55,887 nucleotides of DNA from Deltaproteobacteria bacterium (GTDB lineage Bacteria; Myxococcota_A; UBA9042), in contig VGRO01000016.1 in the NCBI GenBank assembly GCA_016875335.1, positions 1-55,887 on the forward strand, read 5' to 3'. Numbering within the stretch: the stretch's first letter is position 1; every line of letters begins with the position of its first letter. Below are positions 9,255 through 17,373 of this stretch, piece by piece. Position numbers and translations under genes: made by a program. The notes beneath the pieces are model-generated. The model saw only the letters and a list, made by a program, of their open reading frames with translations. It did no database searches and was not told the DNA's origin.

Positions 9255-9293
9255 ACGATCCCCCCATTGTTCAGATCCATGATTTTACAACGC
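9252..9293 (+). repeat. C-run/TGTTCA motif, copy 2
   Basis: TGAACGATCCCCCC, then TGTTCAGATC and TGATTTTACA, matches copy 1 (6075) in order and spacing. Its first three bases are the rlmN stop codon. It lies 15 bp before the -35 of the candidate eutC promoter, so it could be an upstream regulatory site. TGAAC and GTTCA flanking the C-run form a small inverted repeat. Confidence 0.55.
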
Positions 9294-9307
9294 AACCTCG
9301 CTCCGTC

Positions 9308-9336
9308 TTGCGCGCGGAACGGGTCGGGCGCACACT
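9308..9336 (+). promoter_or_regulatory. Candidate eutC promoter, near-leaderless
   Basis: TTGCGC (9308-9313), a 17-nt spacer and CACACT (9331-9336) predict a start at about 9343, three bases before the eutC ATG. The surrounding bases CGTCTTGCGC and GCGCACACTGCCG recur with identical 14-nt spacing before the gene at 12703. No ribosome site is visible upstream of the ATG. Confidence 0.5.
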
Positions 9337-9345
9337 GCCGAGCCG

Positions 9346-10272
9346 ATGGCCACCGACGCCGCCCACCTCGAGCCGCTCATCGCTGAAATCGTTCGGCAGG
9401 TGCTGGCCGAGGCCGCGCTGGCGCCCGCACCTGCCGCGCCAGATGATCCGCCGATCCGACCGGGCCGCGTCGATCGCCAGGTGGCCGAGGTGCTGCACGA
9501 GGTGTTCAGTCGGGCACCGCAGCCGCCATTTCGGCCGATTCCCGGGCTGGACCGGCTGGCCGACCCCGCTGGGTTGCAGGCGCTCGCAAAGGCCACGCCC
9601 TCGCGCATCGGTGTGGGCCGCGCCGGGTTGCGCTATCCGACCAAGACCTATCTGGACCTGCGCACCGACCATGGCCTCGCGCGCGAAGCCGTGGCCGCAG
9701 TGCCGCCGGCCGAATTCGTGCGCGCGCTGGGCGCCGTCGAGTTGCGCACCAAGGCCGCTGATCTGGATACGTTTCTTCTGCATCCCAACCTCGGCCGCGA
9801 ACTGGACGAGGCGTCGCTTCAGGTGCTGCGCAACCAAGGTACGCGCGGCGCCGACGTACAGATCATCCTGGCCGACGGCCTGTCGGCGTGGGCGGCGCAA
9901 AAAAACCCTGGCCTGCTCGCCGCCTTGCAGCGGGCCTTGACCGCGGCGGGGTTCAGCCACGGCAAGCCTCTGTGGGTGCACCGTGCACGGATCGCGGTCG
10001 CTGACCAGATTGGCGTCGAAATGGGCGCCAAGGCCACCGTCATTGGATTGGGCGAACGGCCAGGGCTGGGGACCGGCGATTCGCTCAGCCTGTACCTGGC
10101 ATGGAATCCCAAGGTCGGCCAGGACAACGCCGAGAAGAACTGCATCAGCAACGTGCGTCCGGCGGGCCTCGGCGTGGAGGAGGCCGCCCGGCAGGCGGCC
10201 GAGATCTTCCAGAAGGCCCAGGCCATCGGCCAGGGTGGACTGGCCGTGTCAACGCCGCAGAGAACCTGGTGA
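9346..10272 (+). CDS. eutC: Ethanolamine ammonia-lyase small subunit EutC
   Basis: The 308-residue product follows the EutC family end to end: RIGVGRAGLRYPT early, then the LRTDHGLAREAV segment, DVQIILADGLSA, the helix VADQIGVEMGAK and the C-terminal NCISNVRP segment. EutC forms, with EutB, the adenosylcobalamin enzyme that splits ethanolamine into acetaldehyde and ammonia. It is unusual that no eutB lies next to it: rlmN precedes it and eutL follows 16 nt downstream. The large subunit must be encoded elsewhere or be absent. No Shine-Dalgarno sequence is visible, consistent with the near-leaderless promoter just upstream. Confidence 0.93.
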   Translation: MATDAAHLEPLIAEIVRQVLAEAALAPAPAAPDDPPIRPGRVDRQVAEVLHEVFSRAPQPPFRPIPGLDRLADPAGLQALAKATPSRIGVGRAGLRYPTKTYLDLRTDHGLAREAVAAVPPAEFVRALGAVELRTKAADLDTFLLHPNLGRELDEASLQVLRNQGTRGADVQIILADGLSAWAAQKNPGLLAALQRALTAAGFSHGKPLWVHRARIAVADQIGVEMGAKATVIGLGERPGLGTGDSLSLYLAWNPKVGQDNAEKNCISNVRPAGLGVEEAARQAAEIFQKAQAIGQGGLAVSTPQRTW

Positions 10273-10288
10273 GCGCGAGGAGCCTACC

Positions 10289-10999
10289 GTGATCGACGTG
10301 CCCGCGTGGCTGCCGGCTGGCCTGCAACCCCAACCCGCACGGCTCATCGCCTGCCAGGTGCTGCCCAACGCCGACCCGAGCTTGCGCAACCAACTTGGCT
10401 GCGCTGCGGGTCATACGGCGCTCGGGTTCGTGTCCGCCGACCAGGACGACTCGACCTATGCGGCGCTGGATCACGCGACCAAGTTCGCGCGCGTCGACGT
10501 GGTGTACGCCAAGAGCTTCTACGCTGGATCTGCGCACGCCAGCGGCCCCTTGTCAGGCGAGATCCTGGGCGTGCTGGCAGGCCCCGACCCGGACGAGGTC
10601 GCCGAGGGCCTGGCTGCGCTGCGCGACTACCTCGACCGCAAGGCGTGCTTCTACGCGCCAGCGGAGGGCGTGGTCAGGCCCGCGTTCTTTCCCCACGTCA
10701 TCGCGGAAACCGGCCAGTATCTGTCGCGGCTGGCGGGCATCGACGCGGGCGAACCGCTCGCGTATCTCATCGCGCCGCCCGTCGAGGCCATGGTCGCGCT
10801 GGACGCCGCGCTCAAGGCCGCGGACGTCGAACTGAGGCAGTTTTTTGGCCCGCCAACGGAAACCAACTTTGGTGGCGCGTACTTGACCGGTACGCTCTAC
10901 GCGTGCGAGGCGGCGGCTGCCGCGTTTGCCCAGGCGGTCGTCGAGGTCGCACGGTCACCATTGGCTGGGGCGAAGCGCATGGACCGGTCGCGCGGCTGA
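10289..10999 (+). CDS. eutL: Ethanolamine microcompartment shell protein EutL
   Basis: A 236-residue EutL-type shell protein (two fused BMC domains that assemble as a pseudohexameric trimer with a gated pore). Diagnostic segments are GFVSADQDDSTYAALDHATK, VVYAKSFYAGSAHA, AYLIAPPVEA and GPPTETNFGGAYLTG. The GTG at 10289 was chosen because GCGAGGAG lies 7 nt upstream and the alignable region begins a few residues later; the frame is open further upstream inside eutC. It lies 16 nt after eutC, presumably in the same transcript. The other shell proteins, aldehyde and alcohol dehydrogenases and EutB are not in the window, so this is a minimal or split eut locus. Confidence 0.92.
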   Translation: MIDVPAWLPAGLQPQPARLIACQVLPNADPSLRNQLGCAAGHTALGFVSADQDDSTYAALDHATKFARVDVVYAKSFYAGSAHASGPLSGEILGVLAGPDPDEVAEGLAALRDYLDRKACFYAPAEGVVRPAFFPHVIAETGQYLSRLAGIDAGEPLAYLIAPPVEAMVALDAALKAADVELRQFFGPPTETNFGGAYLTGTLYACEAAAAAFAQAVVEVARSPLAGAKRMDRSRG

Positions 11000-11026
11000 G
11001 CCTCGATCGGGTCTCGGGGGTGGCTG

Positions 11027-12604
11027 ATGAGATTGAAGCAATACATGATGTTTGCCGCGGCGTTGGCGGTGTGGGCGTGCGGCGACGACAAGGCGCCAGC
11101 ACCCGCGGCAGATGCGTCGTCGGCAGACACCGGCGCCAAGCCAGACGCAGCCGGGCCGGATGCGACGGGACCGACCACGCTGTTCCCCAAGGGATTTCTT
11201 TGGGGCGCTGCCATCGCCGGCTTTCAGGTCGACATGGGCTGCCCGACACTTGCAGCGGCCGAATGCGAGGACACCAAGAGCGACTGGTGGCAGTGGGTCA
11301 CCGACCCTGAGCTGGTCAAGGACCCGATCACCTACCAAAAAGGCGACCCGCCATCCGAAGGCCCCGGTTTTTGGGAATTGTGGCCCAACTACATGGACGC
11401 CATGCAGAAGGACATGCACCTGAACGCCTTGCGCACTTCCATCGAGTGGAGCCGGGTGTTCCCCGACGGTGCCGCCGAAAAAGCCACCACGGTCGCCGAA
11501 CTCGACCAGTACGCCGACAAGAAGGCGGTCGCCAAGTACCACGCGATTTTTCAGGGCGCCAACCAGCGCGGAATTCGGCTGCTGGTGACGCTGAACCACT
11601 ACGCCCTGCCGTTGTGGATCCACGACGGCAAGGCCTGCCATGCCGACCTCGAGGCATGCAAGAACAAGGGCTGGGTCGATCGCCCGCGCATCCTCAAGGC
11701 AATCGCCCTGTATTCTGGCTGGTGCGCCAAGGAGTTCGGCGGCGAGGTCGATCTGTGGGGCACGATCAACGAACCGTTTGCGGTCGTCGTGCCCGGCTAC
11801 CTGATGCCGACCAAAGACCGCACCAACCCGCCGGGCGTGGCGTTGCAGGTCGACGCCGCCATGACCGTGCTCTTCGGCATGATGGAGGCCCACGCCCGCA
11901 TGTACGACGCGGTGCACGCCCACGACAAAGTCGACGTCGACAAGGACGGCAAGCCCGCCCGCGTGGGCATCGTCGCCAATCTTGCCGCCGTGGCCCCGTC
12001 CGACCCCAAGGACCCCAAGCATGTCGAGGTCGTGCAACACGCTGACTACGTGTACAACAAGGTGTTTCTGAACGCCGTCATCAAGGGCGAGGTCGACGTC
12101 GACCTCAGCGGCGACATCACGCCGACCGAGAAGCGTGACGACATGAAGGCCCGCATGGACTACATCGGCATCAACTACTACACGCAACTGAAGGTCAAGC
12201 CGCAGCCGGTGCCGCTTTTCCCGCAGTACAAGCTTTTCGATTTCCTGCCGGACAGCAATCTGTTCAGCAACTATCCGGACGGCCTGTACGAGGTGAGCAT
12301 GCTGGCAGCCGGCTACAAGCTGCCGATTCTCATCACCGAGAATGGCACGGACGGTGACAAGAAGACGGCGTTCCCCGTGTTCCTCAAGCCGCACCTGGCC
12401 GCTCTGCACAAGGCCATCGGCGCGGGGGCCCAAGTCGAGGGCTACTTCTACTGGTCGCTCATGGACAACTACGAATGGAACCATGGGCTGTACGAGGTGC
12501 GGATGGGCCTGTACGACGTGGACAACAAGGTCAAGGCCAAGACGTTCTCGCTGACGTCGCTCGGCCAGAGCTATGGCGGTGTCGCCAAGGTCAACGGGTG
12601 GTGA
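11027..12604 (+). CDS. GH1 beta-glucosidase-like lipoprotein
   Basis: A 525-residue protein. Lipoprotein signal with Cys18 (AVWAC), then an Ala/Asp linker to about residue 50, then a glycoside hydrolase family 1 barrel beginning FPKGFLWGAA. The retaining catalytic pair is intact: acid/base Glu249 in TINEPF and nucleophile Glu438 in LITENGT. The aglycone-side WSLMDNYEW motif is also present near residue 475. It probably hydrolyses beta-glucosides at the cell surface, which is unusual because most bacterial GH1 enzymes are cytoplasmic. It starts 27 bp after eutL in the same direction, so read-through is possible, but no functional link to ethanolamine is evident. Confidence 0.93.
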   Translation: MRLKQYMMFAAALAVWACGDDKAPAPAADASSADTGAKPDAAGPDATGPTTLFPKGFLWGAAIAGFQVDMGCPTLAAAECEDTKSDWWQWVTDPELVKDPITYQKGDPPSEGPGFWELWPNYMDAMQKDMHLNALRTSIEWSRVFPDGAAEKATTVAELDQYADKKAVAKYHAIFQGANQRGIRLLVTLNHYALPLWIHDGKACHADLEACKNKGWVDRPRILKAIALYSGWCAKEFGGEVDLWGTINEPFAVVVPGYLMPTKDRTNPPGVALQVDAAMTVLFGMMEAHARMYDAVHAHDKVDVDKDGKPARVGIVANLAAVAPSDPKDPKHVEVVQHADYVYNKVFLNAVIKGEVDVDLSGDITPTEKRDDMKARMDYIGINYYTQLKVKPQPVPLFPQYKLFDFLPDSNLFSNYPDGLYEVSMLAAGYKLPILITENGTDGDKKTAFPVFLKPHLAALHKAIGAGAQVEGYFYWSLMDNYEWNHGLYEVRMGLYDVDNKVKAKTFSLTSLGQSYGGVAKVNGW

Positions 12605-12667
12605 ACAGCGCCACCCCTTTGTCATCCGGGTGTCCACCTGTTCCGCGCACCGCCGCCAACCATCGTC

Positions 12668-12696
12668 TTGCGCACCGCCCCCAACCCGCGCACACT
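12668..12696 (+). promoter_or_regulatory. Candidate leaderless promoter for the 12703 gene
   Basis: TTGCGC (12668-12673), a 17-nt spacer and CACACT (12691-12696) place the predicted start at about 12703, which is the A of the ATG. Spacing and flanking bases match the eutC promoter. No ribosome site is present. Confidence 0.5.
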
Positions 12697-12702
12697 GCCG
12701 GC

Positions 12703-15351
12703 ATGATCGCGCCGGTCCCAACCCCGCCCCGCGCTCGTTGGCCACGCCGAACGACCCTTGCGGCGTCGACCTGTTGCGCCGCGATCGCCCTGTGGGCTGC
12801 GCCCGCACACGCCGCCTTCTGCACCGGCAAACAGAACGGCCTGTGGTGCGACGGCAACAACCTCGTCAACTGCAGCAACGGCGCGCAGACGTCGAGCAAG
12901 TCCTGCCCTGCGGGCTGCCAGTCGATGCCGCCCGGCGTTCCCGACCAATGCAAATCGGCGTCGGGGCCGTGCGCTGGAAAACAAGACGGCGCGTGGTGCG
13001 ATGGCAACAACCTGCTGCAGTGCAAGGGTGGCGCGGTGGCCAGCAGCAAGGGCTGCCCGTATGGCTGCCAGTCCATGCCGAGCGGCGTGGCCGACGTGTG
13101 CAAGAGCGCTCCGGCCCCGAGCGGCCCCTGCTCGGGCAAACAAGACGGCGCATGGTGCGACGGCAACAATCTGCTGCAATGCAAAGGCGGCGCGGTTGCT
13201 TCGTCCACGCCCTGCCCCAACGGCTGCGAGGTCAAGCCGCCGGGCACGCCCGATGTCTGCAAGGCTGCCAGCCAGCCGAGCGGGCCCTGCACCGGCAAGT
13301 CCGATGGCGCCTGGTGCAACGGCAACGAACTGGTGCAGTGCAAGGGCGGCGCGGTCGCAGGCAGCCAGGCGTGCCCCAATGGCTGTGAGGTCAAGCCGCC
13401 GGGGACCCCTGACGTCTGCAAGGCCTCGGCGACAACACCGTGTACGGCCAAGCCCGACGGCGCGTGGTGTAGCGGCGATGCGCTGCTGACCTGCGCGGGC
13501 GGCAACGTCACCAACAGCAAGACCTGCACCTACGGCTGCCAGGCGATGCCACCCGGTCAACCCGACCTGTGCAAGCCGGCGCCTTCGGCGAGCGGCCCCT
13601 GCAGCGGCAAAAGCGACGGCCAATGGTGCGATGGCGACAAGCTCTTGAGCTGCACCGGCGGCAAGGCCACCGCATCGACCGGGTGCAAGAACGGCTGCCA
13701 GGCGATGCCCGCTGGCGTGCCGGACCAGTGCAAGCCCGACGCCCAGCCGAGCGGCCCCTGCGCCGGCAAGCCCGACGGCGGATTCTGCGACGGTGACACC
13801 TTGCGGATCTGCAAAGGCGGCCAGTCCGTCGGCAACCAGACGTGCGAACTGGGCTGCGACGCTGGCGAGGCGCTGTGCAAGCAGCCACCCTATGACCCGC
13901 AGAAGGCGTGTGCGGGCAAGGCCGACGGCGCGTGGTGCGTGGGCAGCCAACTGGCGTCGTGCAAAGCTGGCAAGGTCGCCAACGCCTTCAACTGCCCGGA
14001 CGGCTGTCAGGCCATGCCGGCGGGCGTGCCAGACACCTGCAAGAAGGCCGGCGGCGACCCGGCGTGTGCAGGCAAATGGGACGGCACCTGGTGCAGCGGC
14101 GGCGACCTGGTGCAGTGCAGCAGCGGGCTCATCGCCAAGGCGGTGTCGTGCACCAAGGGCTGCGCCGAACCGGCCGGCGGCATGGCGGCGTGCAAGGTCA
14201 AGGCGACTGGCTTCTGTTCGGGCAAGCAAGACGGCGCGTGGTGCGACGGCGGACTGCTGACCCAATGCAAGACCGGCGCGGCGCAAAGCGTGTTCGTGTG
14301 CCCGGGCGGTTGTCAGGCCAGCCCTGCCGGCGTGCCCGACGCCTGCAAGACGGCGGCCACCCCGGCCAACCAACCGGCGCCAGCGGGCAGCGCCAGTGCA
14401 GGCGAATCGGGCGGTTGCGCCACCTTCAGCGGAAAGATCGACCTGTGGGCCGGCAAGGGCCTGCCGGTGTGGAATCAGAAGGACTGGGGCGACCAGCTCG
14501 GCACCTGCCCAGGCCTGACCATCCACAACTCGGGCTGCACGATCACCAGCCTGTCGATGCTGCACGCCTACCTCGGGCTCAAGCGCAGCGTGGACGGCAA
14601 GGACGGCAACGACCCGGTGACCGAGAACAATTGGCGGACCCAATACGGCGGCTACGCGGCCACCAGCTACGAGATGGGCGGCAAGAAGGTCGGCGGCAAG
14701 TGCCTGGTCATCTGGGGCAGCGCCCCCGGTGGCCTCGTGCCCGCCCACGGCAAGAACGAGTCGACGACCTGCGTGTCGCCCAAGGCCGCGAGCTTCATTG
14801 TCAATGCGCTCAAGGCAGGCATGCCGGTGGTGGCGGGCGTGCATTGGCCAGGGGGCAACTCGGCGTTCTACGGGTCGAGCGAAGACTGGCACTGGGTGCT
14901 CGTGGTCGGCGTAGACGAGGGTGGCCCGCTCATCAACGACCCGTGGGGCGGCAAGGCCAGTGTGCACCTGGACCAGGGCGGGCTCGGCAAATACGTGCTG
15001 GACGACCTGTATGTGTTCTGGCAGGCCGGACAGCAGCAAGGAGGCATGGCACCGGCGCCGCTGGACGAGAACGGCGAGCCGACCACCGAAGACAGCCTGC
15101 CCAAGACCCTGCAGTACATCGACGAAACCCCGGAAGTGCCGACGCCCACCGCGGCGGCCGACGCAGGGTCGAGCGCGACCGATGGCGGCTTCGTGGCGCC
15201 TGCGGGCGATGGCGGCACAGGCGGCAAGGCGGCGGCGGCAGTCCAAACCGCGGCCAAGGACTCGGGGTGCACGAGCGGCGGCACCGCGTCCTCGATGCTG
15301 CTGTGGTTGGCGTTTGCCGCGTGGTGGGTCGCGCGCCGCCAGCGGCACTGA
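12703..15351 (+). CDS. Ten-repeat Cys-rich surface protein with C39-like domain and MYXO-CTERM-like tail
   Basis: An 882-residue protein with an N-terminal signal peptide ending near AHA, then ten tandem repeats of about 50 residues (to about residue 555). Each repeat has six Cys, following the pattern GKxDGAWCDGNxLxxC, CPxGC and PDxCK. A peptidase C39-like cysteine fold follows: Cys in NSGCTITS, His in DWHWVLVVGV and Asp in LINDPWGG are in the order expected for a catalytic triad. The C-terminus has SGC, a hydrophobic helix and VARRQRH, matching the MYXO-CTERM sorting signal type, so surface anchoring after cleavage is likely. Repeats 2 and 3 are nearly identical, indicating recent duplication. 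Bacteriocin-exporter C39 is a relative only of the fold; there is no ABC transporter here. Confidence 0.88.
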   Translation: MIAPVPTPPRARWPRRTTLAASTCCAAIALWAAPAHAAFCTGKQNGLWCDGNNLVNCSNGAQTSSKSCPAGCQSMPPGVPDQCKSASGPCAGKQDGAWCDGNNLLQCKGGAVASSKGCPYGCQSMPSGVADVCKSAPAPSGPCSGKQDGAWCDGNNLLQCKGGAVASSTPCPNGCEVKPPGTPDVCKAASQPSGPCTGKSDGAWCNGNELVQCKGGAVAGSQACPNGCEVKPPGTPDVCKASATTPCTAKPDGAWCSGDALLTCAGGNVTNSKTCTYGCQAMPPGQPDLCKPAPSASGPCSGKSDGQWCDGDKLLSCTGGKATASTGCKNGCQAMPAGVPDQCKPDAQPSGPCAGKPDGGFCDGDTLRICKGGQSVGNQTCELGCDAGEALCKQPPYDPQKACAGKADGAWCVGSQLASCKAGKVANAFNCPDGCQAMPAGVPDTCKKAGGDPACAGKWDGTWCSGGDLVQCSSGLIAKAVSCTKGCAEPAGGMAACKVKATGFCSGKQDGAWCDGGLLTQCKTGAAQSVFVCPGGCQASPAGVPDACKTAATPANQPAPAGSASAGESGGCATFSGKIDLWAGKGLPVWNQKDWGDQLGTCPGLTIHNSGCTITSLSMLHAYLGLKRSVDGKDGNDPVTENNWRTQYGGYAATSYEMGGKKVGGKCLVIWGSAPGGLVPAHGKNESTTCVSPKAASFIVNALKAGMPVVAGVHWPGGNSAFYGSSEDWHWVLVVGVDEGGPLINDPWGGKASVHLDQGGLGKYVLDDLYVFWQAGQQQGGMAPAPLDENGEPTTEDSLPKTLQYIDETPEVPTPTAAADAGSSATDGGFVAPAGDGGTGGKAAAAVQTAAKDSGCTSGGTASSMLLWLAFAAWWVARRQRH

Positions 15352-15377
15352 CCTGACCTCGCAAGGAAAATCACCAC

Positions 15378-16460
15378 ATGCGCATCCTCTACGGCGTCGT
15401 CGGCGAGGGCATGGGCCACGCCACCCGGTCACGGGTCACCATCGACTGGCTCTTGGCACAGGGCCACGATGTGCACATCGTCGTGTCGGGCCGCGCCCAC
15501 GACATGTTGCGCAAGCATTTCGCCGACGTGCACCGTATCCACGGCCTGCACATGATCTACGAGGACAACGAGGTCAAGAAGGCGCGCACGCTGCTGTCGA
15601 ACCTCAGGGAGACGTTCCTGCCCGATTCGCTGCGCGACGGCCTGCCGGGCAACGTGCGGCAGTGGTTTGCGCTCGCCCGGCAGTTCGCGCCCGAGGTGGT
15701 GATTTCTGATTTCGAGTCCTGGAGTTGGTGGTACGCCCAGGTGCACCACCTGCCCGTCGTCAGCATCGACAACATGCAGATCATCAGCCGTTGCCACCAC
15801 GACGACGATGTGTTTGGCGTCGATCCCGCTGGATTCCTTCTCGCCAAGGGCATCGTGCGCAGCAAGCTGCCCGGCTGCCACCACTACGTGGTGACCACGT
15901 TCTTCTACCCGCAGGTCAAGCGCGACCGCACCACGTTGGTGCCGCCCATCTTGCGACCAGAGATCCTGGCGGCCCGCCCAAGCCGGGGCGACCATGTGCT
16001 GGTCTACCAGAGCGGCGCCGGGGCCGAGTCCATCGCCCACGTGCTCAAGAGCTTTGGAAATCAGCGGTTCCTGGTCTACGGCATGCGCCGCGGCATCGCC
16101 GAGCCCGAGGTCGACGGCAACCTGGAACACCGGCCGTTCTCAGAGACGCGCTTCGTCGACGACCTGGCGAGCGCAAAGGCAGTGATCGCAGGCGGCGGGT
16201 TTTCGCTGATGGGCGAGGCGGTGTACCTGCGCAAGCCGATGCTGTCGGTGCCGCTCGAAGGCCAGTTCGAGCAGACGCTCAACGCCGTGTATTTGGAGAA
16301 GTTGGGCTATGGGCTGCACCGCAAGGCGATTGCCGTGGCCGACGTCGAGGAACTATTGGCGGGCACGGAGGTTTTCGGAAACAACCTCGCGAGCTACAGC
16401 CAGGACGGCAACGCACGCCTTTTCGAGGTGTTGGGCGAGCAGTTGGCGGGACTGACGTAG
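15378..16460 (+). CDS. MurG/GT28-like glycosyltransferase
   Basis: A 360-residue protein beginning MRILYGVVGEGMGHATRSR, the Gly-rich nucleotide-sugar transferase start typical of the MJ1255-type family. The C-terminal donor-binding half has LVYQSGAGAES, then IAGGGFSLMGEAVYLRKPML and a conserved EGQFEQTLNA. It probably moves a sugar from a nucleotide donor to an unknown lipid or glycan acceptor in the cytoplasm. AAGGAAAA upstream supports the start. The stop codon TAG is the first three bases of a dispersed hairpin repeat (16458), so the original C-terminus may have been altered by insertion. The product still ends a little past the usual last helix. Confidence 0.88.
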   Translation: MRILYGVVGEGMGHATRSRVTIDWLLAQGHDVHIVVSGRAHDMLRKHFADVHRIHGLHMIYEDNEVKKARTLLSNLRETFLPDSLRDGLPGNVRQWFALARQFAPEVVISDFESWSWWYAQVHHLPVVSIDNMQIISRCHHDDDVFGVDPAGFLLAKGIVRSKLPGCHHYVVTTFFYPQVKRDRTTLVPPILRPEILAARPSRGDHVLVYQSGAGAESIAHVLKSFGNQRFLVYGMRRGIAEPEVDGNLEHRPFSETRFVDDLASAKAVIAGGGFSLMGEAVYLRKPMLSVPLEGQFEQTLNAVYLEKLGYGLHRKAIAVADVEELLAGTEVFGNNLASYSQDGNARLFEVLGEQLAGLT

Positions 16461-16532
16461 AAGCCTGTCGGTGAAACACTAGGAGCCTGTCGGCGAAATG
16501 CCAGAATCGGCAGTCTCTGGCCGACAGGCTCC
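16458..16532 (+). repeat. Hairpin repeat, copy B (partial, nested)
   Basis: A truncated unit (TAGAAGCCTGTCGG and following bases, 16458-16479) is followed by a complete single hairpin module (16480-16532) with TAGGAGCCTGTCGG and CCGACAGGCTCC arms around a 20-bp near-palindrome. The other two hairpins of the 180-bp unit are missing. It lies between convergent genes and overlaps the stop of the glycosyltransferase. Confidence 0.8.
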
Positions 16533-16598
16533 GAGCGCACCGGTCCGCAGAAGTCCGGCATGCACGCAGCCCACGCCATGGGCCGGGGATGCACTCGG

Positions 16599-17264
16599 TC
16601 AGTTCATCGCCGCGATCCGCTGCAGCGTTTCGGCATCCAGGGGCATGGTCACGCGCTCGTGGTCCACGGTCGGCATGGGCTTGCTCTGCAGCCGCAGCAG
16701 CCCGCGCTGCGCCTGCTGCAATTCCTGGCGGATCTCGGTGATTTCGGCACGCAGCCGCAGGATTTCGTCGCGGTCGATCTCGATCGATTGGCGCAGCAGC
16801 GCCACCGTGTTGGCCTGGTCCTCGGCCATGCGCTGGGCCTGGCGGCGCTGGTCGGCCTCGCTGCGCAGCAACTCGACCACGACCGACATCGGCACCAGAT
16901 GGTCCTTTGGCGTCTGCGCCGAGCCGCCGTTGAGCACCGCGGCAGCAGGGGCGAGGTGGCGGGCGACGATTTCGGCCTCGGTCAGGCCGCTCGGGACGGC
17001 CGCCGGTTGCACCGGTTGGCCGTGCGCAGCGCAGGCCGCAGGCGGCGAGACCGCCGTCGGTGCCTGGACTTCGACCAACTGCTCGCCGTCGTCACGGCTG
17101 AAACCGCGCAGGGTCTCGAGTGCCTCAGGCGAGATGCGCCAGGTGTGCCCGCCGTGCTTGGCCTCGACCCGCACCGCGCCGGGCAAGCGGCCCTCGCCGA
17201 GCAGCCGCCGAATCACCTTGGGTTGCACGCCAATCAGGTCCGCTGCCTGTCGAATCGAGTACAT
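16599..17264 (-). CDS. HTH (MerR/excisionase-type) protein with coiled coil
   Basis: A 221-residue protein. The N-terminal winged helix reads YSIRQAADLIGVQPKVIRRLLGEG with a wing at HTWRIS, as in MerR/excisionase-type DNA-binding domains. A Pro/Ala-rich linker (about 65-100) leads to a long helical region (about 120-200) rich in Gln, Arg, Glu and Leu and predicted to form a coiled coil. No effector domain is visible. It could be a transcription factor or a chromosome-structuring protein. It is divergent from queE, with its own promoter at 17300-17327. Confidence 0.75.
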   Translation of the reverse strand: MYSIRQAADLIGVQPKVIRRLLGEGRLPGAVRVEAKHGGHTWRISPEALETLRGFSRDDGEQLVEVQAPTAVSPPAACAAHGQPVQPAAVPSGLTEAEIVARHLAPAAAVLNGGSAQTPKDHLVPMSVVVELLRSEADQRRQAQRMAEDQANTVALLRQSIEIDRDEILRLRAEITEIRQELQQAQRGLLRLQSKPMPTVDHERVTMPLDAETLQRIAAMN

Positions 17265-17299
17265 CGCCGCCTCGCTGGGCCCACCTCAGGGTCGCGCCG

Positions 17300-17327
17300 A
17301 GCGTACCCGGCCGTGGCCATCGGTCAA
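17300..17327 (-). promoter_or_regulatory. Promoter of the HTH/coiled-coil gene
   Basis: TTGACC (17327-17322), a 16-nt spacer and TACGCT (17305-17300) on the minus strand. Predicted start near 17293, 29 nt before the ATG. Confidence 0.5.
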
Positions 17328-17373
17328 GAAAACCGCTAGCCTCGCGCCGCGCCGATCTGGCGCGTGCCGCCAG

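Noticed and set aside
12703..14400. Tandem DNA repeats of about 150 bp considered as a CRISPR-like or satellite array
   Set aside because: They are in-frame protein repeats without conserved spacers and diverge at synonymous positions.
12622..15432. 936-codon minus-strand frame opposite the C39-like protein
   Set aside because: Antisense shadow of a strongly repetitive gene.
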